Shown in pieces: positions 15,142-22,944 of a stretch of DNA of 30,569 nucleotides; position 1 is the first letter of the stretch; the number at the start of each line of letters is the position of its first letter. Source of the stretch: an uncultured Lachnobacterium sp. (GTDB lineage Bacteria > Bacillota > Clostridia > Lachnospirales > Lachnospiraceae); NCBI GenBank assembly GCA_900546625.1, contig URDU01000034.1, positions 1-30,569 of the forward strand. The letters are read 5' to 3'. The translations under genes were made by a program, and so were the position numbers. A model generated the notes under the pieces. That model was not told where the DNA came from. It saw nothing but the letters and a program-made list of their open reading frames with translations, and searched no databases.

Positions 15142-15798
15142 ATGAAGATAGTAATAATAGATGATGATAATCTCGTATCACTTTCGCTGAATACAATACT
15201 GAGCGCACAGGATGACATAGAGGTGTCTGCGGTTGGAGACAGCGGGCTGCAGGCGGTAAAGCTGTACGAGGAGCATATGCCCGATGTGATGCTCATGGAT
15301 ATAAGGATGCAGGGCATGACAGGTCTTGAAGCAGCAGAAAAAATACTCGGAAAATATCCGGATGCCAAAATACTTCTTCTGACCACATTTTCGGATGATG
15401 AATACATAGTAAAAGCAATCTCGCTGGGTGCGAAGGGCTATATACTAAAACAGGCCTTTGAGAGTATTGCCCCGGCACTTAGAGCTGTAAACAACGGACA
15501 GACAGTGTTTGGAACACAGATAATGGACAGGATACCACATCTGTTCGGAGCTAACTGTAAAGCTTCATCAGGCACCGGTCAGGCCCGGTTCATTGACGAA
15601 ATGAAGAGCTATGATATAAGCGGCAAGGAGTTTTCAATCATAGAGCTGGTTGCAGAAGGACTAAACAATAAGGAAATAGCGGATGAGCTGTATCTGAGTG
15701 AGGGAACCGTACGAAACTATATCAGTGTCATACTTGAAAAGCTGCAGCTTAGGGACAGGACACAGCTTGCATGCTTTTATTATAAAAGTATGGTATAA
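15142..15798 (+). CDS. NarL/LuxR-family response regulator
   Basis: The 218-aa regulator starts at ATG 15142 after AGGAACAGGAC. The receiver domain (1-120) has acidic pocket IDDDN (7-9), phosphoacceptor D53 in LMDIRM, the Thr of LLLTTF and Lys in GYILKQ. The C-terminal LuxR-type HTH (about 150-215) reads ELVAEGLNNKEIADELYLSEGTVRNYISVILEKL. It is cotranscribed with the kinase and expected to activate the divergent exporter operon through the TGACATTTGTCA-type sites. Confidence 0.95.
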   Translation: MKIVIIDDDNLVSLSLNTILSAQDDIEVSAVGDSGLQAVKLYEEHMPDVMLMDIRMQGMTGLEAAEKILGKYPDAKILLLTTFSDDEYIVKAISLGAKGYILKQAFESIAPALRAVNNGQTVFGTQIMDRIPHLFGANCKASSGTGQARFIDEMKSYDISGKEFSIIELVAEGLNNKEIADELYLSEGTVRNYISVILEKLQLRDRTQLACFYYKSMV

Positions 15799-15853
15799 CA
15801 TGAAACTTTTTCTATGGTTGGGGACACATATATAGTGAAGGGAGGGATGCAGA

Positions 15854-16396
15854 TTGATTAATCAGGCACAGGATGACTTTTTTAATGAGCTATATGCCTC
15901 AACCAATCAGAAGGTTTTAGCGTACATCATTGTAAAATGTGGAAAAACTGAAGATGTAGCAGATATATTTCAGGAAACCTATACAGAGGTTGTTAAAATA
16001 ATACAAAAACATGGAATATCATATTTTAAGCAGCCGGATGCACTTGTAATGCAAATAGCAAAGAGAAAAATTTTTCGTCATTATAAATTAAAAGAAAAGC
16101 TTCGTGGCATTGAGGAAATGAACGATTATAATATTTTGTCGGCAGATGAAAATGATATAGCTGTACAACAGACTTCGTTTGACGATATAGCAATATCAAA
16201 AGAAACAGTACAAAGTGTGTTTACATATCTTTCTGCGAAGGATGAACTTACTAAAAAAATATTTTATCTATATTACTATATGGATAAAAATATTTCAGAA
16301 ATAGCACTCCTTTTTTCTGTAAAGGAATCAACCATAAAAAACAGATTATATCGAACCTTAAGGGAGCTTAGGAAAAATCTGGATAAGGAGGATTGA
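15854..16396 (+). CDS. ECF-type RNA polymerase sigma factor
   Basis: The 180-aa protein uses a TTG start at 15854, placed 7 nt after GGAGGG; no in-frame ATG fits. Region 2 lies at about 8-75 (DVADIFQETYTEVVKII, ALVMQIAKRKIFRHYK) and region 4 at about 120-175 (KKIFYLYYYMDKNISEIALLFSVKESTIKNRLYRTLRELRKNL). This is the two-domain structure of group 4 (ECF) sigma factors. The next gene, 6 nt downstream, encodes a single-pass membrane protein, the expected anti-sigma partner. The signal and regulon are unknown. A GAAAC element lies upstream (15802-15806) but I cannot establish autoregulation. Confidence 0.88.
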   Translation: MINQAQDDFFNELYASTNQKVLAYIIVKCGKTEDVADIFQETYTEVVKIIQKHGISYFKQPDALVMQIAKRKIFRHYKLKEKLRGIEEMNDYNILSADENDIAVQQTSFDDIAISKETVQSVFTYLSAKDELTKKIFYLYYYMDKNISEIALLFSVKESTIKNRLYRTLRELRKNLDKED

Positions 16397-16402
16397 TGCA
16401 GA

Positions 16403-16936
16403 ATGAAGAAAAATGATATTTTAAGACAGGCTGCGCAACATAAAATGCCTGATATTGAGCAGGTAAGAAAAGAATGTATCGAGGAATTACATACCACTCA
16501 CAGCTCAAAACGATATCCAGCATATTTTGCTGCGATAGCAGTTGTGACTGTAGTTGTCTTGTGTATGTGTATCACACCGGTGAGATTGTTTGCAGCCGAT
16601 ATGATTGAACATATTCAGGCATTAATTGATGTTAATAATGGTTCGGCATGTGATCTGGTGTATAGAAAATATAGCGGTCCGACTGTTTATTTGGAAAAAG
16701 ATGAAACGGTAAGCATATACTCATATACCGGGTATGAGGAGGTATATATTTTGCCGGCGGGGGCAAAAGAAGCTGAAAAACTGGGAGCTATAAGCAGAGA
16801 CGTTAAGGTGAGCTACAAAGTGCTGTATAGTGGGGAGTATTATATTCTTGATGGAGAAAGTAAGGAGAATATTACAGACCAGGTTATTGTAGAGCATGAG
16901 GGAGGCGCAGAAGATAATTTGAAAATTTCTCAATAA
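16403..16936 (+). CDS. Probable membrane anti-sigma factor
   Basis: The 177-aa protein starts at ATG 16403, after AAGGAGG (spacing 11). It has a cytoplasmic N-terminus of ~35 residues with a short amphipathic helix (MPDIEQVRKECIEELH), one membrane helix (about 40-60, YFAAIAVVTVVVLCMCI) and an outer domain of ~115 residues. It has no zinc-binding HxxxCxxC motif, so it is not a classical ZAS anti-sigma. The role is inferred from its place directly after the sigma gene. The downstream edge abuts the copper promoter with no clear terminator. Confidence 0.75.
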   Translation: MKKNDILRQAAQHKMPDIEQVRKECIEELHTTHSSKRYPAYFAAIAVVTVVVLCMCITPVRLFAADMIEHIQALIDVNNGSACDLVYRKYSGPTVYLEKDETVSIYSYTGYEEVYILPAGAKEAEKLGAISRDVKVSYKVLYSGEYYILDGESKENITDQVIVEHEGGAEDNLKISQ

Positions 16937-16948
16937 GGAAATCTGCCC

Positions 16949-16977
16949 TTGCAATATACCCTGCCGGGGTATATAAT
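16949..16977 (+). promoter_or_regulatory. csoR-copA promoter with CsoR operator 1
   Basis: -35 TTGCAA (16949-16954), 17-nt spacer, -10 TATAAT (16972-16977). The spacer is almost entirely the perfect palindrome ATACCC-TGCCG-GGGTAT (16956-16972), the classic CsoR box. Bound CsoR would block RNA polymerase until Cu(I) releases it. Confidence 0.9.
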
Positions 16978-16991
16978 GCTCTTGAAGACAG

Positions 16992-17008
16992 ATACCCATA
17001 AGGGGTAT
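16992..17008 (+). promoter_or_regulatory. CsoR operator 2
   Basis: ATACCC-ATAAG-GGGTAT is a second perfect CsoR box, centred 36 bp after the first and just past the expected transcription start. It occupies the early transcribed leader. Confidence 0.88.
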
Positions 17009-17057
17009 GGTTAGACATGTGCAACAAATGTGGAATGAAGAAAGAAGGGAGGCACCC

Positions 17058-17369
17058 ATGGCAGAAAAAGAAACCAAATGCTGTTGCTGCAACCGCAAAA
17101 AAGAGCGGTCAGAGAAGGAATATAAGGATCTCATCAACAGACTTAGCCGTATAGAGGGGCAGATCCGTGGAATCAAGCGTATGCTGGATGAGGATTGCTA
17201 CTGCCCTGACATCATCACACAGGTGGCGGCCGCAAACGCTGCACTAAACAGCTTCAATAAAGTCCTTTTGGCCAATCATATAAAGACGTGTGTGGCAGAT
17301 GACATAAGAGCAGGCAAGGATGAGACAATAGATGAGCTTTTGAACACACTGCAGAAGCTTATGAAGTAG
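17058..17369 (+). CDS. csoR: Copper-sensing repressor CsoR
   Basis: The 103-aa all-helical repressor starts at ATG 17058 behind GGGAGG. An upstream frame from 17007 overlaps operator 2 and is not used. It carries the CsoR signature: NRLSRIEGQIRGIKRML (DNA-binding helix), then Cu(I) ligands C49 (YCPDI), H74 and C78 (NHIKTC), spaced 25 and 4 residues as in known copper-type CsoR. An unusual CCCC run near the N-terminus (residues 8-11) and C47 may add metal sites. It represses its own operon via the two boxes upstream. Confidence 0.95.
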   Translation: MAEKETKCCCCNRKKERSEKEYKDLINRLSRIEGQIRGIKRMLDEDCYCPDIITQVAAANAALNSFNKVLLANHIKTCVADDIRAGKDETIDELLNTLQKLMK

Positions 17370-17393
17370 CATAATAAGAAGGCAGGTATAAAA

Positions 17394-17771
17394 ATGAGTA
17401 CAATAATCACAATATTAATAATAGCAATAATTGCCGCACTGGTAATTGTGGGCTTAAAGGAGACAATCAAGCATTCAAAGGGCGAGGGCGCCTGCTGTGG
17501 CGGTGGAGCCATGAAGGAGGACGAGGAAGCCACAGTGCAGCTTGATGGAGAGATAGTCACGAGAGCAGATGTGCATATAGAAGGAATGCACTGCATGAAC
17601 TGCAAGAACTCAGTCACACGCTCGCTGCAGAAGATGAGCGGAGTATCGGCAGATGTGGATTTAAAGCATGGTGTGGCACATGTTGCGGCAACCAGAGAGC
17701 TAAGCGATGAGGAAATCACATTTGCCATCGAAAGACTGGATTTCAAGGTGACAGGAATTGAGAGACTTTAG
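17394..17771 (+). CDS. Membrane-tethered HMA copper-binding protein
   Basis: In this 125-aa protein the N-terminus is a single membrane helix followed by a Cys-rich stretch (ACCGGG at about residues 33-38), like the small FeoB-associated Cys-rich membrane proteins. The C-terminal ~70 residues are a heavy-metal-associated domain with the Cu(I) motif GMHCMNC and a betaalphabeta pattern ending FKVTGIERL. It lies between csoR and copA. It probably passes Cu(I) to CopA at the membrane; the fusion of the two parts is uncommon as far as I know. Start ATG 17394 follows AGGCAGG. Confidence 0.9.
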   Translation: MSTIITILIIAIIAALVIVGLKETIKHSKGEGACCGGGAMKEDEEATVQLDGEIVTRADVHIEGMHCMNCKNSVTRSLQKMSGVSADVDLKHGVAHVAATRELSDEEITFAIERLDFKVTGIERL

Positions 17772-17827
17772 AAAAAGGGTTCTCAATAGTTAGATTCGAA
17801 TAGTAGAAAGAAGGAAATACAGACAGT

Positions 17828-20410
17828 ATGAAGCAATATACAGTTACAGGAATGAGCTGTGCGGCATGCTCTGCCAGAGTGGAAAAGGCTGTCTCTAAGG
17901 TTGACGGCGTGACGAGCTGTTCTGTCAGCCTTTTGACCAACTCGATGGGAGTCGAGGGAAGCGCGACAGATGCGCAGATTGTGGAGGCAGTAGAGCAGGC
18001 GGGCTATGGAGCGAGTCCAAAAGGCACAGGAACTAAGACAGCAAATGGCAGAGCAAATAACAGCTTAGAGCAGCTAAAAGCAGCGCAGGATGCGCTTGTG
18101 GACAGGGAGACACCGAAGCTGCGCAACAGGCTTATAGCATCGCTCATATTCTTAGTTGTTCTCATGTATTTTTCAATGGGACATATGATGTGGGGCTGGC
18201 CGCTGCCTGAGTTTTTCAATGGAAACCATGAGGCTATGGGGCTTTTGCAGCTTCTGCTTACAGTGGCGGTAATGGTCATAAACCAGAAGTTTTTTATCAG
18301 TGGTTTTAAGGGCTTGATCCACGGTGCTCCAAATATGGATACGCTTGTTGCGCTTGGCTCTGCGGCATCGTTTGGATACAGCGTGTATGCACTTTTTGCC
18401 ATGACAGCTGCGCAGGTGAAGGGCGATATGGATGCGGTCATGTCATATATGCATGAGTTTTATTTTGAATCCGCAGCCATGATTTTGGCACTGATTACTG
18501 TAGGAAAAATGCTTGAGGCGCACTCAAAGGGCAAAACAACAGACGCTTTAAAGAGCCTGATGCAGCTTGCCCCAAAGACAGCAACAGTGGTAAAGGACGG
18601 CGTGGAGCAGGAAATCTCGGTGGATGCTGTGCGAAAGGATGACATCTTTGTGGTCAGACCGGGGGAAAACATCCCGGTGGACGGTGAAATAATAGATGGA
18701 ACAACCGCTGTCAACGAATCGGCACTCACAGGCGAGAGCATCCCTGTGGATAAGCAAAAGGGAGATGCAGTAAGCGCTGCCACAGTGAATCAGTCAGGCT
18801 TTATAAAATGTCGCGCAACGAGAGTAGGCGAGGACACCACGCTCTCACAGATTATCCAGATGGTGTCGGATGCCGCAGCGACAAAGGCACCTATTGCAAA
18901 AATCGCAGACAGGGTATCGGGAGTGTTTGTGCCGGCGGTTATCACAATTGCAATCATCACAATAATAGCATGGCTTATAGCCGGTGAGACCGTGGGCTTT
19001 GCTCTTGCCAGAGGCATTTCGGTGCTCGTGATAAGCTGCCCGTGTGCACTCGGACTTGCAACTCCAGTTGCGATAATGGTAGGAAACGGCAAGGGAGCAA
19101 AGAGCGGTATACTCTTCAAGACAGCGGCAAGCCTTGAGGCAACGGGACGTACACAGATTGTGGCGCTTGATAAGACAGGCACCATCACAAGCGGTGAGCC
19201 GAAGGTGACGGATATTGTGCCGGATGAGACATTTTTTGAGGAAAACGGCAATAATGCCGGAAAGCTTCTTGCAATAGCTGCATCAGTCGAGGCAAAGAGT
19301 GAGCATCCGCTTGCAAAAGCCATCATGGAGCGCGCAAAAAAGGATGAAATCGCTATCGCAGAGGTGACAGATTTTAGCGCTGTTGTGGGAAATGGTCTGA
19401 CTGCAACACTTGCAGGCAAAATGATAAAAGCAGGAAATCTTGCTTTTGTCAGCAAATTTGTGAAAGTGTCAGATGATATGCGCGCAAAAGCTGTCGAATT
19501 TTCAAAGGAAGGAAAAACTCCTCTATTCTTTGCAGCAGACGACAGGCTTTGCGGTATCATAGCCGTTGCGGATACTATAAAGGAGGACAGTCCGGAAGCT
19601 GTCAGACAGCTTAAAAATATGGGTATCAGAGTTGTTATGCTCACCGGTGACAATGAGCAGACTGCAGGTGCCATCGGAAAGCAGGCGGGAGTGGATGAAG
19701 TAATCGCAGGTGTGCTTCCGGATGGCAAGGAGGCTGTCATAAGAAAGCTTAAAAAGCAGGGCAGGGTAGCCATGGTTGGTGACGGAATCAATGATGCACC
19801 TGCGCTCACACGTGCAGATATGGGAATTGCAATCGGCGCGGGAAGCGATGTGGCAATAGATGCCGCGGATGTTGTCCTGATGAAAAGCCGCCTGATAGAT
19901 GTACCGGTAGCAGTGCGCTTAAGCCGTGCTACATTGACAAATATACACGAAAACCTGTTCTGGGCATTTTTCTATAATGTAATAGGTATTCCACTTGCGG
20001 CCGGTTTGTGGTATCCTTTATTAGGATGGAAGCTCAATCCGATGTTTGGAGCGGCGGCGATGAGCCTGTCGAGCTTCTGCGTTGTTACCAATGCCCTGCG
20101 GCTGAATCTGTGCAGGGTGTATGATCCTAAGCATGACAGAAAAGCAAAACCAGATAGAAAAAACAAAACGGATAAACCAAATGAAAGTGAGGAAAAATCA
20201 ATGACAAAGACAATGAATATCGAAGGAATGATGTGCTGCCACTGTGAGGCAAGAGTAAAGAAGGCACTCGAGGCGCTTGATGCAGTAAGTGAGGCAGCAG
20301 TAAGCCATGAGAGCGGAACTGCAGTAGTGACATTAAGCTCTGACATCTCAGATGAGAAATTAAAGGAGACTGTAGAGGCTGAGGACTACAAGGTTACATC
20401 CATTCAGTAA
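17828..20410 (+). CDS. copA: Copper-exporting P1B-type ATPase
   Basis: This 860-aa Cu(I) exporter has an N-terminal HMA domain with [11 protein letters not shown] (7-17). The P1B membrane helices begin near 100. The actuator domain has TGES, the transport helix has CPC in [13 protein letters not shown] (about 403), the phosphorylation site is DKTGT (about 447) and the hinge is GDGINDAP (about 651). The last pair of helices leads to a Lys/Asp-rich linker (about 765-790) and a second HMA domain with GMMCCHC at ~800. Most bacterial CopA carry HMA domains only at the N-terminus, so the C-terminal one looks like a fused CopZ chaperone. It is cotranscribed with csoR under copper control. Confidence 0.95.
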   Translation: MKQYTVTGMSCAACSARVEKAVSKVDGVTSCSVSLLTNSMGVEGSATDAQIVEAVEQAGYGASPKGTGTKTANGRANNSLEQLKAAQDALVDRETPKLRNRLIASLIFLVVLMYFSMGHMMWGWPLPEFFNGNHEAMGLLQLLLTVAVMVINQKFFISGFKGLIHGAPNMDTLVALGSAASFGYSVYALFAMTAAQVKGDMDAVMSYMHEFYFESAAMILALITVGKMLEAHSKGKTTDALKSLMQLAPKTATVVKDGVEQEISVDAVRKDDIFVVRPGENIPVDGEIIDGTTAVNESALTGESIPVDKQKGDAVSAATVNQSGFIKCRATRVGEDTTLSQIIQMVSDAAATKAPIAKIADRVSGVFVPAVITIAIITIIAWLIAGETVGFALARGISVLVISCPCALGLATPVAIMVGNGKGAKSGILFKTAASLEATGRTQIVALDKTGTITSGEPKVTDIVPDETFFEENGNNAGKLLAIAASVEAKSEHPLAKAIMERAKKDEIAIAEVTDFSAVVGNGLTATLAGKMIKAGNLAFVSKFVKVSDDMRAKAVEFSKEGKTPLFFAADDRLCGIIAVADTIKEDSPEAVRQLKNMGIRVVMLTGDNEQTAGAIGKQAGVDEVIAGVLPDGKEAVIRKLKKQGRVAMVGDGINDAPALTRADMGIAIGAGSDVAIDAADVVLMKSRLIDVPVAVRLSRATLTNIHENLFWAFFYNVIGIPLAAGLWYPLLGWKLNPMFGAAAMSLSSFCVVTNALRLNLCRVYDPKHDRKAKPDRKNKTDKPNESEEKSMTKTMNIEGMMCCHCEARVKKALEALDAVSEAAVSHESGTAVVTLSSDISDEKLKETVEAEDYKVTSIQ
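20201..20410 (+). CDS. Possible internal start giving CopZ-like chaperone
   Basis: In frame within copA, GTGAGGA (20187-20193) lies 7 nt before ATG 20201. From there 69 codons encode a complete HMA domain ([15 protein letters not shown] to EDYKVTSIQ), the size of CopZ. Translation from this start would give a free chaperone besides the fused form. It may instead be a fossil of the former copZ gene start left by fusion. Confidence 0.4.
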   Translation: MTKTMNIEGMMCCHCEARVKKALEALDAVSEAAVSHESGTAVVTLSSDISDEKLKETVEAEDYKVTSIQ

Positions 20411-20431
20411 TCAGTCAGACAGTATAGCAAT

Positions 20432-21595
20432 ATGAAGAAATATATAGCATTGGTATTGGCTGCAGTGCTGGTGCTTGGGATTTTTACAGGATGCGGTAAC
20501 AAGGGCAACAAAGAGACAGAATCACAGACCGGTGATAATGCCACTGAGTCGGTGAACTCTACAGAAAATAATACAGAGGACAGCACGCAAAGCAGTACGG
20601 AAAACAGTACGGAAAATCAGAATGAGGCTGACACAGAGCAGCTCACCACAGAAAACGGACAGGAGAGCTCTGTTCTTGCCTGCCCGTCAGTAAACGGTAA
20701 GCTGCATGTGGAGGGCAGCAAGCTCGTTGATCAAAATAACAACGAGGTGCAGCTTCGCGGAGTTAGCACACACGGTCTTGCGTGGTATCCACAGTATGTG
20801 ACCAATGATTGCTTAGCCACGCTGAAAAGCTGGGGAGCAAATGTGGTAAGGCTTGCCATGTACACCTACGAAAGCGGCGGCTATTGCACAGACGGTGACA
20901 GGCAGCAGCTTGAGACACTTGTGCAAAACGGCGTGCAGTACGCGTTCAACAACGACATGTATGTCATCATCGACTGGCATGTGCTAAACGATGGCAATCC
21001 AAACCGCTACAGCGATGTGGCAAAGACATTTTTTACAAAAATGGCACAGCAGTATGCCTCTTACAACAACGTGATTTACGAGATTTGTAATGAGCCGTGC
21101 AACGGTGCGACCTGGGGAGATGTGAAGTTTTACGCCAGCGAGGTCATTCCGTCAATCAGAAGCTACGACAAGGATGCAGTCATATTGATAGGCACACCTA
21201 ACTGGAGCCAGGATGTGGATGAGGCAGTCAAGGACCCTGTCACAGGCTATGACAATATCATGTACACACTGCATTTCTATGCCGCAACCCACAAGGAGGA
21301 TCTGCAGAACAAGCTAAAATCGGCGGCAGACTCCGGACTTCCGATATTTGTATCGGAGTTTGGCATCTGTAGCGCCGACGGAAACGGTCAGGTGGACATA
21401 GATTCCGCAAACAACTGGATCAGCCTGCTCGACAGCTACGGCATCAGCTATGTGTGCTGGAATCTGTCCAATAAGGACGAAAAATCAGCGCTTCTAACAC
21501 CTGCCTGCGATAAGACAAGCGGCTTCGCCTATGAGGATCTAAGTGATGAGGGCAAGTGGCTGTACGGCGTGCTCACGAGTCATATGACACAGTAA
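20432..21595 (+). CDS. GH5 endoglucanase lipoprotein
   Basis: The 387-aa protein has a signal peptide with lipobox FTGC (Cys 21) that tethers it to the outer membrane face. A Ser/Thr/Asn/Glu linker with ENST-type repeats (about 25-75) follows. The GH5 (subfamily 2-like) catalytic barrel begins VEGSKLVDQNNNEVQLRGVS. The acid/base Glu is in YEICNEP (about 220), the nucleophile Glu in FVSEFG (about 308), and conserved sites include IIDWHV and TLHFYAATH. It likely cuts beta-1,4-glucan. ATG 20432 has no clear ribosome site, but the signal peptide fixes the start. It follows copA by 21 nt, probably an accidental neighbour. Confidence 0.95.
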   Translation: MKKYIALVLAAVLVLGIFTGCGNKGNKETESQTGDNATESVNSTENNTEDSTQSSTENSTENQNEADTEQLTTENGQESSVLACPSVNGKLHVEGSKLVDQNNNEVQLRGVSTHGLAWYPQYVTNDCLATLKSWGANVVRLAMYTYESGGYCTDGDRQQLETLVQNGVQYAFNNDMYVIIDWHVLNDGNPNRYSDVAKTFFTKMAQQYASYNNVIYEICNEPCNGATWGDVKFYASEVIPSIRSYDKDAVILIGTPNWSQDVDEAVKDPVTGYDNIMYTLHFYAATHKEDLQNKLKSAADSGLPIFVSEFGICSADGNGQVDIDSANNWISLLDSYGISYVCWNLSNKDEKSALLTPACDKTSGFAYEDLSDEGKWLYGVLTSHMTQ

Positions 21596-21683
21596 ACACA
21601 CGGAATATAAAAACATTCAGAGGGTAATCGGCTGTACGTCAAGCGGCGCACCTGCTAATGCCGGGATAGAAGCCTTCATGCGC

Positions 21684-21956
21684 TCAGCCGGCATGCACAT
21701 GAGGCAGATGCAGATACTTCTCCCTGGTGGCAAGTCCGCCGCGGATATGGCGCTCTGACTTGTTGATATCGAGAATGTGACGCGCTTTTGCGGCAAGCTC
21801 CGGGTCTATGCGAAGCAGCCTGTCAGCATCCGTGATATCCTTGTGCACAGTGGATTTGCTGATGCCAAACTGCTTTGCGGCCTGGCGCACCGTGGCGTTG
21901 TTTTCAACTATGTAGTTGGCGATTTCCACCGCCCTTGTCTCAATATATGATTTCAA
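21684..21956 (-). CDS. spoIIID: Sporulation transcription factor SpoIIID
   Basis: The 90-aa mother-cell regulator shows the SpoIIID family core: KSYIETRAVEIANYIVENNATVRQ, HTH AAKQFGISKSTVHKDI, then HILDINKSERHIRGG and a basic C-terminus. I choose TTG 21956 because AGGAGT lies 6-7 nt upstream and the protein then starts MKSYIETR, like other family members. The ATG at 21971 would add five residues and has no ribosome site. The ribosome site is inside a perfect hairpin (21956-22005). Its presence shows a spore-former or a close relative of one. Confidence 0.93.
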   Translation of the reverse strand: MKSYIETRAVEIANYIVENNATVRQAAKQFGISKSTVHKDITDADRLLRIDPELAAKARHILDINKSERHIRGGLATREKYLHLPHVHAG

Positions 21957-22005
21957 AAAATACTCCTGCATATTCTGTTGTTACAGTTTATGCAGGAGTA
22001 TTTTT
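21956..22005 (-). promoter_or_regulatory. Hairpin masking the spoIIID ribosome site
   Basis: AAAAATACTCCTGCATA and TATGCAGGAGTATTTTT (21956-21972, 21989-22005) are perfect 17-nt arms. The loop itself holds CTGT/ACAG. In the spoIIID mRNA the 3' arm contains AGGAGT and ends in a T run at the TTG start. It could be an attenuator/terminator for upstream transcription, an RNA switch on spoIIID translation, or both. Confidence 0.75.
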
Positions 22006-22087
22006 AATATTACACACAGGTTGTAAATCTATTTATGTTCTTCGTTTACATAAGAAAACAGTTGCTTAATCGTAATAATGATACATA

Positions 22088-22675
22088 TTAGGCGTATGCA
22101 GATGCAATGAGCTCGATGCATTTATCATATCCAAGCACAGAGCTGTTTAGCACCAGGTCATAATTTTTTCTGCTGCCCCACTCTTTGTCGGTGAAGTAGC
22201 GGTAATTTACTGAGCGCTTCTTATCGACATCCTTAAGCAGCTTTTTGACCTCGTCATCGCTCTTATGGTAGAGCTTTTTTATTCTTGCAGCCTTCTCAGG
22301 CTTATTTCCCTCTATAAAAACATTCAGCACATCATCCCTGTCAGAAAGAATATAGTCTGCGCAACGTCCTACAATGACGCATGGCTCTTTTTGCGCAATA
22401 TCCTTGATGAGCTTCTGCTGGATATTGAAAATCTGGTCGGAAAGAGAAACTCCTGTGATGTCGCGCCCCACAAATGCATATGAAAAAATACTTCCGGCAG
22501 GTGCATATTCGCCCTGGTTTGCGACAATCTGCTCAGAGATACCGAGCTCCTTTGCCACATGCTCAATTATTTTTTTATCGTAAAACTCAATGCCGCATTT
22601 TTGAGCAATCTGCTCGCCGATAAAGCGACCGCCACTTCCAAACTCGCGGCTTATAGTGATTATTTTAAAACTCAT
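22088..22675 (-). CDS. Cytidylate kinase-like family protein
   Basis: The 195-aa protein starts at ATG 22675 (MSFKIITISREFGSGG) behind GGAGG. Longer in-frame ATGs lack this ribosome site. The P-loop is a variant, REFGSGGRFIGEQIA, typical of the cytidylate-kinase-like family (PF13189 type). It is followed by FYDKKIIEHVAKELGISE, the strand VIVGRCADYIL and the LID-like RIKKLYHKSDDEVKKLLKDVDKKRSVNYRYFT. The family is widespread in Firmicutes and its substrate is not established. It is transcribed toward spoIIID; the hairpin at 21956-22005 probably ends it. Confidence 0.9.
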   Translation of the reverse strand: MSFKIITISREFGSGGRFIGEQIAQKCGIEFYDKKIIEHVAKELGISEQIVANQGEYAPAGSIFSYAFVGRDITGVSLSDQIFNIQQKLIKDIAQKEPCVIVGRCADYILSDRDDVLNVFIEGNKPEKAARIKKLYHKSDDEVKKLLKDVDKKRSVNYRYFTDKEWGSRKNYDLVLNSSVLGYDKCIELIASAYA

Positions 22676-22762
22676 GATGAAACCTCCCAGCATATAAAAG
22701 TGTTTATAATTCATTATAACGTAATTGCACACAAAATCAAAACAGAAATTTAACAAAATCGC

Positions 22763-22791
22763 TTGCAGATAAGCACTCCGTAATCTATAAT
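22763..22791 (+). promoter_or_regulatory. guaA promoter
   Basis: TTGCAG (22763-22768), 17 nt, TATAAT (22786-22791). It leaves a leader of about 145 nt that contains the palindrome ATAACATATGTTAT. I see no match to purine, PRPP or ppGpp riboswitch cores. Confidence 0.75.
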
Positions 22792-22944
22792 GACATAAGA
22801 ATACATGTTGCTTTTATGTAATCAATGGGATGGCAGCAGATAACATATGTTATTGTTTACATTACAGTGTGGCAAATAGCAGTTACGTGACGTTTCAAAG
22901 ATTGTAAAACAGCAGCATAGCGAATAAACAATTAGGAGGAAAAC

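Noticed and set aside
17007..17057. Upstream extension of csoR from 17007
   Set aside because: It would start inside the second CsoR operator and has no ribosome site; ATG 17058 has GGGAGG and gives a normal CsoR length.
18790..19809. 339-codon open frame on the minus strand inside copA
   Set aside because: It lies antisense to conserved P-type ATPase motifs, is Ala/Ser/Pro-rich in the way antisense frames of such genes are, and has no family features; a shadow of copA.
22798..22944. Guanine or PRPP riboswitch before guaA
   Set aside because: None of the conserved core sequences of those classes could be found in the leader.
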